Origin: Siniperca chuatsi
Lineage: Eukaryota > Chordata > Actinopteri > Centrarchiformes > Sinipercidae
DNA length: 64,000 bases
Direction: 5' to 3'
NCBI RefSeq assembly: GCF_020085105.1
Contig: NC_058045.1
Location: 4,106,333 to 4,170,332 of the forward strand
The position numbers and the translations under genes are program-made. Shown here in pieces: positions 37,173 through 48,553 of the stretch. The notes beneath the pieces were generated by a model that worked only from the letters and a program-made list of their open reading frames with translations, had not been told where the DNA came from and searched no databases. Position 1 is the first letter of the stretch; the number at the start of each line of letters is the position of its first letter.

Positions 37173-37943
37173 TATCAGTGGTGGAATTTAGTATTTATTT
37201 TTTATTTATTTTTAAGTACATTTACTCAAGTACTGTACTGTACATTTCAGAGGGAAATAGACAATTACAGTTATTTGACAGCTTTAGTTAATAGTTACAA
37301 CTTAAGATTTTTGCACACAAAATATGAAGTAGCAGAAACGATTAGTCGATTGACAGAAAATGAATTGGCAACTATTTTGACAGTCATTTAAGTCATTTTT
37401 CATGCAAAAACATTTCATGATTCCAGCTTCTCAGATGTGAAGATTTGAGGCTTTCCCTTCTAATCATTTTAATTTATTTTTAAAATAATTTTGAGGTTTG
37501 GACCATTGGTTGGACAAAACAAGCATTGTGAAGTTGTCACTTTAGGCTCTGGGTAATTCTGTAACTGGGCCTTTTCTCACTATTTTCAGAATTTTTACAA
37601 CCAATCAATCGATTTTATGGAGAAAATAATCAGCAGATGAATCCATAATGAAAATAATCATTAGTTGCAGCCCTATACCAAATAGCTACAAATTAGCTCC
37701 ACCTCAACCAACGACAACATTAAAATCCTGCTTTTATATTAATTCATGTAATAATAATCTAATGATATAACAGTCACAGGGGCCATTTTTCTGCATTGAG
37801 TACTTTTGCTTGTAATACTTTAAGTACATTTTTCTGATTATACTTACGCAACATTTTCATTGCAGGACTTCTACCTGTAACAGAGTATTTTACAGCGTGA
37901 TATTAGTACTTTTAAAGGATCTGAGTACTTCCTCCACCACCGT
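37173..37943. repeat. TACTTGAGTA-family repeat with nested GGGCTGCAAC-family element
   Basis: Outer element: ATTATCAGTGGTGGAATTTA and ATTTACTCAAGTACTGTACT on the left, CTGAGTACTTCCTCCACCAC on the right. The inner element (37332-37676) runs from CGATTAGTCGATTGACAG to CATTAGTTGCAGCCCTAT and separates the two halves. Confidence 0.85.
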
Positions 37944-38023
37944 GTAGCTTATTAAATCAAAGTGGGAAAAAATAAATAAATTTAAAAAATCGTTGGTCAA
38001 GTAGTGACGTTACCCGCCGATCG

Positions 38024-38031
38024 TGACGTCA
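38024..38031. promoter_or_regulatory. Perfect cAMP response element upstream of mpi
   Basis: Palindrome TGACGTCA lies 29 bp before the mpi ATG. A second CRE-like TGACGTTA is 12 bp further upstream (38005-38012). The surrounding 60 bp is CpG-rich. CREB/ATF binding is an inference from the motif. Confidence 0.6.
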
Positions 38032-38060
38032 GCCGCGTTCCGACAGCCGACGTTGCAGCC

Positions 38061-38076
38061 ATGGAGGAAGTGAGAG
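38061..38076 (+). CDS. mpi: mpi coding exon 1
   Basis: Only 16 coding bases (MEEVR plus one base) before a GTGAGC donor. Assigned from the Kozak-like ATG, CpG-rich upstream sequence and phase fit with exon 2. Confidence 0.88.
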
Positions 38077-41000
38077 GTGAGCGAGATTTTCTCCTTAATA
38101 ACTGTTTAAAATCATCTGTTCACTCGATAAACATTTAGCTAGCTAATGGAGCAACGGTTTATTTACATTACACGACACCGGATACAGGTTATAGACACGG
38201 TGAGACTGAAGAAAAAAGCCCGTTGTTGAGCACCCACATCATTATTTCAGCCCGGCGTTTTGTTTTGTTTGATGGGAAGCGGACTGTTTAAAGCAGCAGC
38301 GCTGTTAGCACTACTGTGAAAAAACATGTAACTAGCATGGCCTTTTTCACCAACATATAAAATGCCACACGCGAAGTGTTTTTATTCAAACCGGTGAACA
38401 GACTGAGTCCCTCGCAAATCTAAACCTGCTTACTGTGTGCGTTTCTGTCAATGAACGTCGCATCGTAAGCTGGCCGGTGTTCTGTCAAATATTGTATCCG
38501 CGGAGGAATCTGCTTCCGCTGTTTTACTGTTTTACAATGAGGGTATATATTTAGGCAGGCTGCATTTGATTATTTCTCCCTTATGCCACGCCTTATTGAA
38601 CTACAAGCCTGGTTATGTAGTTAGGAAACCAGTTTATTATAAGCCAAACTGTATTCAGCGTGGAAAGGAGAACATGTTTAGCTTTTTCCTGCCTGGGGTA
38701 ACAGTTTGATCATGTAACAGGCAGTGGTGAAGGAAGTATTCCTTTACTTAAGTAAAAGTAAAAAATAAGTAAAAGTCCTGCATTGGAAATGTTACTTAAG
38801 TTAAAGTATGTAAGTATAATCAGAAAAATGTAGATAAAGTAGGCCTATTAAAAGTAAAAGTACTCAGTGCTGATAAATGTCCCCTGTGACTGTTATACTA
38901 TTATATATTATATCATTAGGTTATTATTACTCGTGCATAAGTGTAAAAACAGGATTTTCCTGTTGTAGTTGGTTGAGGTGGAGCTAATTTAGAACAATTT
39001 TGTATAGGGCTGCAACTATAGATCACTTTCATTATGGATCAGTCTGCTGGATATTTTCTCCATTAATCGATTGATTGTTTTGTTTGTAAAAATTCTGAAA
39101 ATAGTGAGAAATGCTCATCACAATTTCCCAGACCCAGACTTTTGTGAAACTGGAACCATGTTTTTGCATGAAAAATGGCTTGAACGATTATCAAAATAGT
39201 TGCCAATTAATTTTCTGTCAATCAGCTAATTGATTAATTGACTAATCGTTTCAGCTGTACTTTTATATACTGTTGGGTAGTTTAATTTATCACAAAACAT
39301 ATTTTTTAAGTAACTAGTAACTAAAGCTGTCAGATAAATGTAGTGAAGTAAAAAGTAGTTTATTTTCCTCTGAGATGTAGTGGGGTAGAAGTATAAAGTG
39401 GAATGAAAAGAAAAGACTCAAGTAAAGTCAAATTTGGACTTAAGTAAATTACTTGAGTAAATATACTTAGTTATATTCCACCACTGGAAACAGGTAGACA
39501 ATCAGTGATAGACACACAGACTCAGACGGAGATACAAACTTCTGTACACCTGTAGGAAGGCTAACAAAAGAGTCTTGTGTTTGTTTTACAGTTGTAAAGG
39601 ACTGGAGGCCCCTTGAATATACTGGATTCAGTTCTGTATTCACTTTTTTTTTTAAGAATTGAATTCACACACTAAATTTTGTCCCTCCTCAGTGTTTCCC
39701 CTGACCTGTGCCGTGCAAAATTATGCGTGGGGGAAGGTCGGGCAGGACAGCGAGGTGGCCAAACTAGTGGTTGGTGGAGACCCGCTAGCTGTCATAGAGG
39801 ATGGCAAGCCCTATGCAGAGGTAAGGTTATTACTGGGAAGGAACTGGTTCAAGTCACTAGACTGGTCCTTGAGCAAGACACTTAACCCCCACTACTCAGA
39901 GACGGGGGTGTATTGTCTCTGTTGGAGGTTACTGACAAACAAGTGGATATATAAAATGCATGAACATGTTTTAAATTGCAGGCTGTGACAGAATGATTTT
40001 AACTGTAATTTAAAATTAAGTAAACGTGTCAAAAAAAACCCAAGTCATCCTCCAGAAATGATGCAAGCACTCAATGGTCAAGTCAGAAAGAATATGTGTC
40101 ATCCTTATAAGTTGTATCAGAACTGAACATTTTAAAATGATGGACTACAATACAGAGACACAAAATGTTTCCAAGTTTTGCCAGAGTTGGACCAGAACTA
40201 CCTGAGATAGCATGAGTCTATAGCTTTCATTTTACAGTGAACAGCAGTTCTAGGTCAATTAATGTAATTATTTAAACACTGGAACAGAGTTTTTCCTTCC
40301 AGTTGTCTGAGATATCACTTAAAGATTTGATTTTCAGTGTAGTTTGTTAAGATAACTACACTTGTATAGCAGGTTTTGAGATGGTAACACTTATTGTTGC
40401 ATTATAGGATCTTTAAAATTGGGAAATTTTGCTCTGCAGTGTTCACACTCTGCCTCAGTGTCTTGACAGAGAGCCTTGTTCTCTCCATGCCCTTCACAAG
40501 TCTTTATTTAGCTACAGCAGCCCTGCAGGATTTGTCATGAAGGTCATAAGTTCAGGTTATGACAGTGGTGACATTTTCACGTACGGCAAGACACATTACT
40601 GTCACATGCCATGGTTCATATTAGCTTTCATGCTTATAGTCAGAGGGTTATATGGATGTTAAATCCTACATTACAGTATGTGACTTATTGTTTAGCATGT
40701 CTGCGACTTGTTAGCCTAACAGTTGTATGTCATTGTATAGTATGAGATACTATCACAACCCTTGTTTGTCTATACAATTGTTCTGTTGCATTCCAGTGTT
40801 TTTATTGATAAGATCTGAGTTTTGCCTGAGAGGAAATAGACATAATCTAGCAGTGATAACAAGTTTAAACGTATGTGTGCATCGATATGTAACATGACAG
40901 TATTTACTCAAAAAGCAGCAATATGTTAATACAATGGAACAAGACTGAAAGCAAATAAGTCATCTGTGTGATTATAAAAAAAGTAACCAATGACTGTATG

Positions 41001-44000
41001 TTATTTGAATAGTACTGAGACTGTTACTGAGTACTGAGTCCACCCTGTACCGAAAAGTTTACAGGTTTGAGCCTCACCGCTGCAGTCAGTGTTTGTCCAC
41101 TAACAAGTGTGTGTCCTTGAGAGACAGAATCCTTCATTTACATTTAAGGCATTAGAGTAACCCTCTTATCCAGAGTGATTTACACTGAGTGAGATGGTTA
41201 GGATTCCTCCCTTGTCACTGAGTATAAATCACTTTGGCATTAGATATATTGATTAAATGTAAGATACCAGGCCTTTCTCTCAGAGGGCCTAGGGACAACT
41301 GGGACTCCCTTAGGAAGCTTGTTAACAGAGGATAAAGGAGGGAAGCAACAGAACTGCCATGTCTACGTTTTTCAAGTTTTATTTATTCTGGGATTAATTA
41401 TACTTTTAAATGGGATTCAGCACTCATCGTTGGTTCATGTTGAGAAAGTGTTTCACATTCAGTGTCCCACTTTTATTTTTCCAGTTAGATCAGGATTTTG
41501 ACCCGTCAACCTTCTAGTCACAAACCCACGTCTGCAATCTTTAGTCTGCTTCTACCTCAACCCACTAATTCTGATAATGAGTATTTTGAAATTTCAATAT
41601 TGGACATAACCTATCCATCTGAACGTAATGTTGAAGTAATCTCTGCTGTCTCCTCCAGCTGTGGATGGGTGCCCACCCAAAAGGTGATGCCCAGATTAAA
41701 GACAACAGGATCGCACAGACCACGCTGGGCCAGTGGATCGCCCACTTCCCTGCCTGCCTGGGCTCCAAGGTCAAAGACACCTTCCAGGGTCAGCTGCCCT
41801 TCCTCTTCAAAGTCCTCTCTGTCAATACAGCCCTGTCCATACAGGCCCACCCCAACAGAGTGAGTACACAAACACACACGCCTACACAATGTTCAAATTC
41901 TGTGTAAGATGACTCATTATTCTGAATTGGGAAATCGTTTAGCATGGATTGTTTAAATGCAAACATAGAAAACAGTATGCTGTACGGCTGATTGAAATAT
42001 GAACCAGAAAGCTGTAAAACAAAAATCGCCTACAGTTTCACACTATCAACAATATCCTCAGAATATACATAGATATCAGACTGAATATACATAAGTATCA
42101 TTAGTATTTAAGTATTAATTGTGATATATGTCACCACTCACAAACTGTAGTGAGTTCCTACCACTGTAGACAAGGAAATGTAAATTTCTCAAAAGTTGTG
42201 TGTGAATGTTACCTTAAAGGGGAAGTGCACCAATTTTACATATCAAAGTCTGTTTACAGGTTTTGGGGAGTACTACTGCATATGTGAAAAAAGTTGTATA
42301 AAGACTTTTGTGGCTTCAGAGGAAGCTGCTCGAAATCTGATAAATGTCCTCAAGTGATGGCGCTTGAGTCAGCCTCAGTTGGGTCTGAAGACTACAACAC
42401 ACCCGAATCTCCAACCGAATGGAAGTGGTCCAGTAGGCGCCAGGTTTTGAGAAGAATGCATGGAATAAAAATGATGATATCTCTGCTGCATCGATTTTGA
42501 TACTTCTTAAAAAAATGTCCATCCTGAGTCCGACAGTATAATAGAAATGCAATACTAAATCATTGGACTACTCTTTTAAGACATGTTGCCTTTTTTAAGA
42601 GAAGAGGGCCGTGTGATGGGGGCTTTAGTACAACCTATTTAATTTGTCATGTATTAGTACAAATCAGTAATCACTGTCATTGTATATTTGTATTATTTCG
42701 TATAGTTGCTTAAAGGTTTATTCCCATTTTTAAAAAGTCCACGATTCAACCAGTGCAGGTCAGTTCAGTTCAACGCCTAAGGGGACAGTTCACCCCACAA
42801 TCAAAAACACATATTTTTCCTCTTACCTGTAGTGCTATTTATCCATCTAGATTGTTTTGGTGTGAGTTGCTGAGTTGTGGAGATATCGGCCGTAGAGATG
42901 TCTGCATTTTTTTAATATAATGGAACTGTCCCTTTTAAACTATTTATGTTGTCTCCTGAAATGCCTATTTGGAAAATAGGTGAAGGCAAATTTCAACAGT
43001 ATTGAACAGTAAAACCATTGGCCCTGTGTATGAACTGAACAGACTTTAGTCTACATGCTCTCTTTAGTAACCCTTTTCCTTTTCTCTTATTATGGTTTGG
43101 TCAGGAGTTAGCTGCTCGTCTCCATGCTCAGTTTCCGGAGCACTATCCAGACCACAACCACAAGCCGGAGATGGCCATCGCTCTCACCCGCTTCCAGGGC
43201 CTCTGTGGCTTCAGACCAGTGGAGGAGATCCTGGGATTCCTCAAATGTGAGTCCCAAAGTCCCACAGGGTCATTAGAGGATTTTGGATTGATTTTGGACA
43301 CAAACGAGGGAAAAAAAAGATGTTTTTGGTGTCAAACCCATACATATACTGTGTATAATATAATGGATGGAGAGGTAAAGTACTGTACTTTGAAGTTCAT
43401 AAATTCATGCCTTGTGCACGTGTGTGCATCCATCAGCTGTCCCAGAGTTCCGGGCTCTGGTGGGAAATGAGGCAGCGGAGGAGCTGCAGTGCAGCATGGG
43501 AGATGCGGTTCATACGAGCCAGGTGCTGAAGAAGTGCTTCACCAGGATGATGAACTGTGAGAAGAAGGTGTTCGTGGATCAGCTCAACATGCTGGTCAAG
43601 AGAGTCACGGAAGAGGGTGAGGAGGCTGAGGGATGTAGCTATTGGAGCTCCGAAAAGCAGAAAGCAAATGCATATTACCTGGTTTTATTCAGTTAGTTTA
43701 GTTGTTTTGTCATTAAGCATTTACCAGTCAGCACTTAAGAGTCAAAACACTCATATGTTATATGATATGTGTGTAGAAGTGAGGCATTTAAGCATGTGCT
43801 TTCCTTTGCTGCACACTCTACTATAGTCTATTTGACCATGAGAGAATAGCTCAATATGTGGAAACAATCTTTAATTGTATCATAGTCAACAATTTGGTAT
43901 CTGATGCAAGTGTGTTAGAAAGAGAGATATGCACCAGTTGAGGGGAAAAAAATCATCCACCAAGTTGTTGTACATACTGAAGCACAAGTACACCTAAATA

Positions 44001-47000
44001 AACTATTACAGAGGAGGGCCAGCATCCTCACAGCTTTACAAAAGACAGCTGCCAGTTAAAACACTGAAATATGATATTTTATTAAGCAGTAAAAGCTCAA
44101 GAAATGAATTAATGAAGTATATTAATGTATCAAAACATTAATTGAATTAAAGCCGCTATGTGTAGATTTGTTATAGCCTCTTTCAAATTATTCTTTCTGT
44201 TAATAATGAGACAATTCCAGTTAAAGTGGTGCAATCTACTGCATGTGCTGCTTTAGCCCATTCATCTCAGTGTCCCCCAGTCAGGGAGGGAGGGCGAGTA
44301 CCAGTGTCTTTCTTTGATACTACCACCGGGAGGCGCCAAAATCAGACATTTTCTAATCCTCCAAATAGGGGGCTTTAAAACAAATTTCAAAACAGAAAGC
44401 ACAGTTCAGTTGTTCTGCTCTTTTGAAACATGTTTTACTGACATAATCACACTTGTGGACGTTTATGGCCCGTGCAGGTGCAGCAGGGAAGGACACTTCA
44501 AGCAGCAACGGTGACCTGCTGCTCCGCCTTCACTCCCAGTATCCCGGAGACATCGGCTGCTTCTCCATCTACTTCCTCAACCACATGGTCCTGGATCCAG
44601 GCCAGGCCATGTTCCTGGGAGCCAACGAGCCTCATGCTTACCTTTACGGAGGTCAGATGATGCTTTTTGTTTGTATTCATGAGATTTAGCGCTCTAGATC
44701 TTATCCAGGCTGAATGAGAATGAGTACGACAGTGGAATGTGCCTGAATTCCTACATTGTTGACTCTCCAGCGTCCCTCCAGTGCTCCTGTATAACAGAGA
44801 AGCAGCAAGTGAAGTATTAAAGCTGGCATTATTCTGAATGTTTCTTGTTGTCAACCAAACCCATGGAAAGCCAAAGACCAGCAATGTGTTAGTGTGTCTC
44901 TCAATACCTTCTGACTTTCTTACCCTGTCAGTGGCACTCAGCCCCAAGTCCAAGAGCAGGTCCCAAATATATAGTTACATTTTTTAAAAAGGCTCAGTAA
45001 TTTCCTAAAACAACTCAAACAGGAGTAAATTGTGCATTAATTGGGGACTTTTCATTGGTGATTTTTGACAACACTTTCACATTTGATAAACAAATAAATG
45101 CAGGGATCAAGCCCTTTCTCTCCATCACTGACCTTAAGAAGGTGATTCATGCCTTTATCTCAGCTTGACTATTGCAATAGTCTTTACTCAGGTGTCAGCC
45201 AGTCCCTGCTTTCTCGCCTACAGCTGGTCCAAAACGCTGCTGCCCGGCTCTTAAAGGCACACGTAAGCGTGATCACATCACGCCCATTTTGGCCTTTCTG
45301 CATTGGCTTCCAGTTCGTTTTAGAATTGATTTTAAGATCTTATTGTTTGTTTTTAAGTCGTTAAATGCATTGCACACTCCCTCGAGATCACTGAGGTCTG
45401 CTGACCAGATGCTTCTGGTCTTTCCAAGGTCCAGAAAAAAGCACAGTGGAGATCGGGCCTTTGCTATCGCTGCTCCTAAATTATGGAACAGCCTACCCCT
45501 CCACATGAGGACCTCACCTACAGTGGACACTTTTGAGTTTGAAAGCTCTTTTTTTTCCTTTTGGCTTTTAAATCAGACTGAGTTTTGACATTTTGGATTC
45601 TGTGTGTGTTGTTTAAAAAAAAAAAATCTCAAAATCAAAATTTATTTTGTGTTTTAAATATATTTTATTTTATTGTGTTATTGTTTCATATATTTTGTCC
45701 TGGCTGTTTACAGCCTGTTTCTTTTAATTTGTGCAGCACTTTGGTCAAAATCTGTTGATTTTAAACGTGCTTATAAACAAATTTGACTTGTTTTGACTTG
45801 ACTATTTTCAGTTGCAAATTAATACACATTTTGGTGCTCTAGTGAGAATTTCCTGCAGCAGGATGGTGTATGTGGGACTGAGTCAAAATAAACTAGTGTG
45901 TGTGTTCATGGTAATGAAGGAACATGTCAGCTATACCAGGTTTGGATGGACTAACAATACTTAATACTTAGTTAATAGGATCAATTAATTGTTGGTTTTG
46001 GTCTTTTCAGGATTTTCTGACAAGAAAAATAAAGAATATCATCACTTATCGTTATCCTTTAACAACCCACATAGAAATAGTACATTTTTGTTTCAGTTTA
46101 TCTGTGTGTATCTTTTACTAGAAAATGAAATTGGTGAAGTCACATCACGGCTCAGTCCCTTAGAAACATATAGTGCTTCTCTCTGAAGTAAAACAGAGAG
46201 GGCTAGCAGTAGCGGTGTCTTCACTAACAGCTGCCTCAACAGACCAGAATGCAATGCAGCTATAAGATGTGTTGAGTTCACCTTTATCTTTGGAAAAACT
46301 GGCAGTCTTGCCTTTGCTATCACCGTTGTTGTCCACCCACATATTCATTCTGTTGTCAAAAGGCATTCTGGGAAATCACTAACTGTAAAAGTAGATAAGG
46401 CAAGTGGAGGAGACGAAATAACTCACAACATCTCAGGCTGATTTGTATTAACATTGTAAGGGTATCTGAGAATTGATTTTTCCATTTGAAGGAGAGTTGA
46501 CTGCTCGCTCTGCTTATTTAAAACTTGCTTTCCTTTTCTGTCTTTCCATCCATCTAGACTGTATTGAGTGTATGGCCTGCTCAGACAACACGGTGAGGGC
46601 CGGTCTGACACCGAAATACATTGATGTTAACACGCTGTGTGAGATGCTGAGCTACAGCCCAGCACCCGCCAGCTCCAAAATCTTCCCATGTGTCCAGGAC
46701 GCTTCAGACCCCTGCGTGACCCTGTACGACCCCCCAGTGCCAGACTTCACTGTCATGAGGATACAGGTAAGAAACCTCAGCTAACTAAATGATAACACTT
46801 TAGGAGGGAAAAGGAAAACTAAATGTATGTGTGTGTATATATATATATATATATTTCTCATAATTTATTGTACCTAAAAATTGAGTCACCATCTTAAACT
46901 GATTCTAAAATAAAGCTTTGATATTAAATTATTTGACTGTCAGATTCATTTCACGAGGTTGTTGACCAAATATCAGTGGTGATAAAATGTTTTAGTTGAT

Positions 47001-48553
47001 ATCAGTATTTGTTATACTTCAAAATATAAAACAGACATCAACTGCCAATAGACTTTTTTTCACAGCAAACATTTTAACTAGTCACAGTATTAGTAAATAT
47101 GTTATAATATGTAATATTATAATAATTATTATAATATTAACAATGGCTCTGTTTTATTTAAGTAATTAGGGGAAATCAGCCCCACCTTTACCAGCTGCAA
47201 CATTAATGATGTCTGCATCACTATTTATAATTCAGTAATATATATTATTCTGAAATGAGCCATTCTGCATAATAAGTACTTTTACTTTTTGTACTTTGAT
47301 GCTAATACTTTTAAATGCAGGACTTTTACTTGTAACAGAGTATTTCTACACTGTGGTATTACAACTTTTACTTACTAAGATCTGAGTACTTCTTCCACCA
47401 CTGCAGTAAACCATGACAATGTGACAGTGAACCAGCATGGACAATAACAGGACCAAAGACAAAACCGAAGCAGCTAAATGGAATTCAACCATCATTAATT
47501 TTATTATTTACACCTGCGCTTCTCCTCCTGTGGCATGTCAAAATATCTTCCCATACACCTTTTTCACAACACACATTCTGACTTGTAATTGCAGGCAGAG
47601 CCCCAGTAAGCGATTCCACTCAGCCAGCCAGCATAATACCTAAAACCTTGGATTGTTAACTCTTAATGGAATGAAGCCTTTATTGTGTTATTTGTTACAC
47701 CTGGTGGTTTTCCTGCTATGACATGTCAAAACGTCAGCCGTGAAAATGTTCTGTAGTGGACAGCTTCAAATGTTTTGGAGACCCACCCACAGCTACACAA
47801 CCTAGATGGTTTCCAAACAGACTTGTCAGTGAATTTCACAGATATAAAATTGTCCCACATGTAACATAATAAATACACCAAAAGTAAAAGTACTCATTAT
47901 GCAGAATGGCCCATTTCAGAAACATACATATTACTGGATTATAATTATTAATGCATTAATGTGCACATCGCTTTAACGTTGCAGCTGGTAAAGGTGGGTT
48001 TTTAATTTTAATTACTTTATATACTGCTGGGTAGCTTAATCTATAATACATCATAATTTATTAGTTGATTTATATTTTGTATTTCTAATTTAAATCTGCA
48101 AAGTAACTAGTAACTAATGCTGTCAATTAAATGTAGTGGAGTAGCAGTATAAAGTAGCACCTCAAATTACAGTACTTGAGTAAATGTACCAAGTTACATT
48201 CCACCGCTGGTAACAGATAGACACAGAGTGATGGGTATAATGAATCTTTTTATTTTTTTAATTATTATTAATTATTATCTTATGAAGCTGCATAAAGAAA
48301 CATTCTCACCTATTCTGGCCCGTCCTGCCTGCAGGTCGCAGCCTCTGTGAAGCAGTACACTGTTGCTCCGGTCGACAGCGCCAGCATCCTCCTGGTCATT
48401 GAAGGCGACGCCATGGCAACCTCTGCCGCCGCCCTCTCTGACATCACGCTGAGGCGGGGCACCGTCCTGTTTGTCTCGGCCAACGAGAGCGTCTCCTTGC
48501 ACATCACCTCCCCGTCAGGGATGACCATGTTCCGAGCCTGCTGCCTCCTGTAG
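38061..48553 (+). CDS. mpi: Mannose-6-phosphate isomerase (eight coding exons, 422 aa)
   Basis: Cytosolic zinc enzyme interconverting fructose-6-phosphate and mannose-6-phosphate, which feeds GDP-mannose synthesis for glycosylation. Eight exons join in phase to 422 aa; human MPI is 423. The N-terminus reads [20 protein letters not shown], a family hallmark. Zinc ligands expected at Gln110, His112, Glu137 and His276 in human are present as Q110 and H112 (SIQAHPNR), E137 (NHKPEMA) and H275 (NEPHAYL). The catalytic arginine is R294 in [12 protein letters not shown]. The C-terminus ends [11 protein letters not shown]. The start ATG has a good context (GCAGCCATGG). It is divergent from scamp2 and converges on the plex9-type gene. 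Nothing suggests inactivation. Loss of MPI causes a congenital disorder of glycosylation in humans. Confidence 0.97.
38077..39692. other. mpi intron 1
   Basis: 1.6-kb intron. The right half is mostly a TACTTGAGTA-family repeat with a nested element. The left 0.6 kb, near the promoter, has no recognisable repeat. Confidence 0.7.
38723..39488. repeat. TACTTGAGTA-family repeat with nested GGGCTGCAAC-family element
   Basis: Outer ends CAGTGGTGAAGGAAGTATTC and ATATTCCACCACTGG, with TTACTTAAGTAAAAGTA inside. The inner element spans about 39005-39255 (TAGGGCTGCAACTATAG to CTAATCGTTTCAGCTGTAC). It is the reverse orientation of the copy at 37.2-37.9 kb. Confidence 0.85.
39693..39820 (+). CDS. mpi: mpi coding exon 2
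   Basis: 128 bp, acceptor CCTCAG, donor GTAAGG, ending in phase 0. Encodes [14 protein letters not shown] to DGKPYAE. Confidence 0.96.
39821..41658. other. mpi intron 2
   Basis: 1.8 kb. The first 110 bp (GGTTCAAGTCAC, TTGAGCAAGACACTTAACCC) resembles a piece of a dispersed fish repeat. Similar phrases near 41.06-41.13 kb (GGTTTGAGCCTCACC, TGTCCTTGAGAGACAG) may be another. No exon seen. Confidence 0.5.
41659..41859 (+). CDS. mpi: mpi coding exon 3
   Basis: 201 bp, phase 0 at both ends, acceptor CTCCAG, donor GTGAGT. Begins [11 protein letters not shown] and ends with the zinc-binding SIQAHPNR. Confidence 0.97.
41860..43104. other. mpi intron 3 with two repeat elements
   Basis: 1.2 kb. Contains a MITE-like stretch about 42.22-42.58 kb (starting AAAGGGGAAGTGCACCAATT, ending TTGGACTACTCTTTTAA) and the GGGACAGTTCACCCC copy at 42.78-42.96 kb. 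Confidence 0.6.
42779..42958. repeat. Second GGGACAGTTCACCCC-family copy
   Basis: Nearly identical to the left arm of the element at 25.6 kb (GGGACAGTTCACCCC, then CTTACCTGTAGTGCTATTTA). It ends with GGAACTGTCCCTTTT, an inverted copy of its start, so this is a short complete MITE. Confidence 0.85.
43105..43246 (+). CDS. mpi: mpi coding exon 4
   Basis: 142 bp, acceptor GGTCAG, donor GTGAGT. Carries the zinc ligand Glu in [13 protein letters not shown]. Confidence 0.97.
43437..43616 (+). CDS. mpi: mpi coding exon 5
   Basis: 180 bp, phase 1 to phase 1, acceptor CCATCAG, donor GTGAGG. Encodes the helical domain [14 protein letters not shown] to LVKRVTEE. Confidence 0.96.
43617..44477. other. 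mpi intron 5
   Basis: 0.86 kb of non-coding sequence. The segment about 44.14-44.36 kb (AAAGCCGCTATGTGTAGATT ... CTACCACCGGGAGGCGCC) looks repeat-derived, but no second copy is in the window. Confidence 0.45.
44478..44651 (+). CDS. mpi: mpi coding exon 6
   Basis: 174 bp, acceptor GTGCAG, donor GTCAGA. Encodes [17 protein letters not shown] and the zinc-ligand segment [11 protein letters not shown]. Confidence 0.96.
44652..46557. other. mpi intron 6
   Basis: 1.9 kb, about 0.7 kb of it an L2-clade LINE remnant in the sense orientation. The rest is unremarkable. Confidence 0.7.
45100..45795 (+). mobile_element. L2-clade LINE, 5'-truncated and frameshifted
   Basis: Reads [32 protein letters not shown], then in another frame [20 protein letters not shown] and [17 protein letters not shown]. 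The L2-type 3' end includes TTGTGCAGCACTTTGG. At least one frameshift near 45.26 kb and a deletion of the segment between SLNAL and [10 protein letters not shown]. Boundaries approximate. Confidence 0.85.
46558..46766 (+). CDS. mpi: mpi coding exon 7
   Basis: 209 bp, acceptor CATCTAG, donor GTAAGA, ending in phase 0. Encodes [19 protein letters not shown] with the catalytic Arg, and [14 protein letters not shown]. Confidence 0.97.
47140..47405. repeat. TACTTGAGTA-family repeat piece
   Basis: AATCAGCCCCACCTTTACCA, ATGAGCCATTCTGCAT, GGACTTTTACTTGTAACAGA and the end CTGAGTACTTCTTCCACCAC. Confidence 0.82.
47872..48212. repeat. TACTTGAGTA-family repeat piece, opposite orientation
   Basis: AAAGTAAAAGTACTCATTAT, GCAGAATGGCCCATTTCAGA, TTGCAGCTGGTAAAGGTGGG and the end TTACATTCCACCGCTGG. 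Confidence 0.85.
48335..48553 (+). CDS. mpi: mpi coding exon 8 with stop
   Basis: 219 bp after acceptor CTGCAG. Encodes the last beta-barrel ([27 protein letters not shown]) and ends RACCLL, TAG. Confidence 0.97.
   Translation, partial: VAASVKQYTVAPVDSASILLVIEGDAMATSAAALSDITLRRGTVLFVSANESVSLHITSPSGMTMFRACCLL

Larger units (their letters stand above)
35751..38060. other. Divergent intergenic region between scamp2 and mpi
   Basis: 2.3 kb between two start codons pointing away from each other. GC-richer promoter-like sequence lies at both edges. The middle holds repeats: a GAA tract near 36.43 kb, an element ending GCAAGAGCACCCCTTTAAGG near 36.67 kb and the composite repeat at 37.17-37.94 kb. 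Confidence 0.7.
46767..48334. other. mpi intron 7 with two TACTTGAGTA-family pieces
   Basis: 1.6 kb. A short (TA)n near 46.83-46.85 kb. Two repeat pieces in opposite orientation flank about 0.45 kb of other sequence. Confidence 0.7.
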
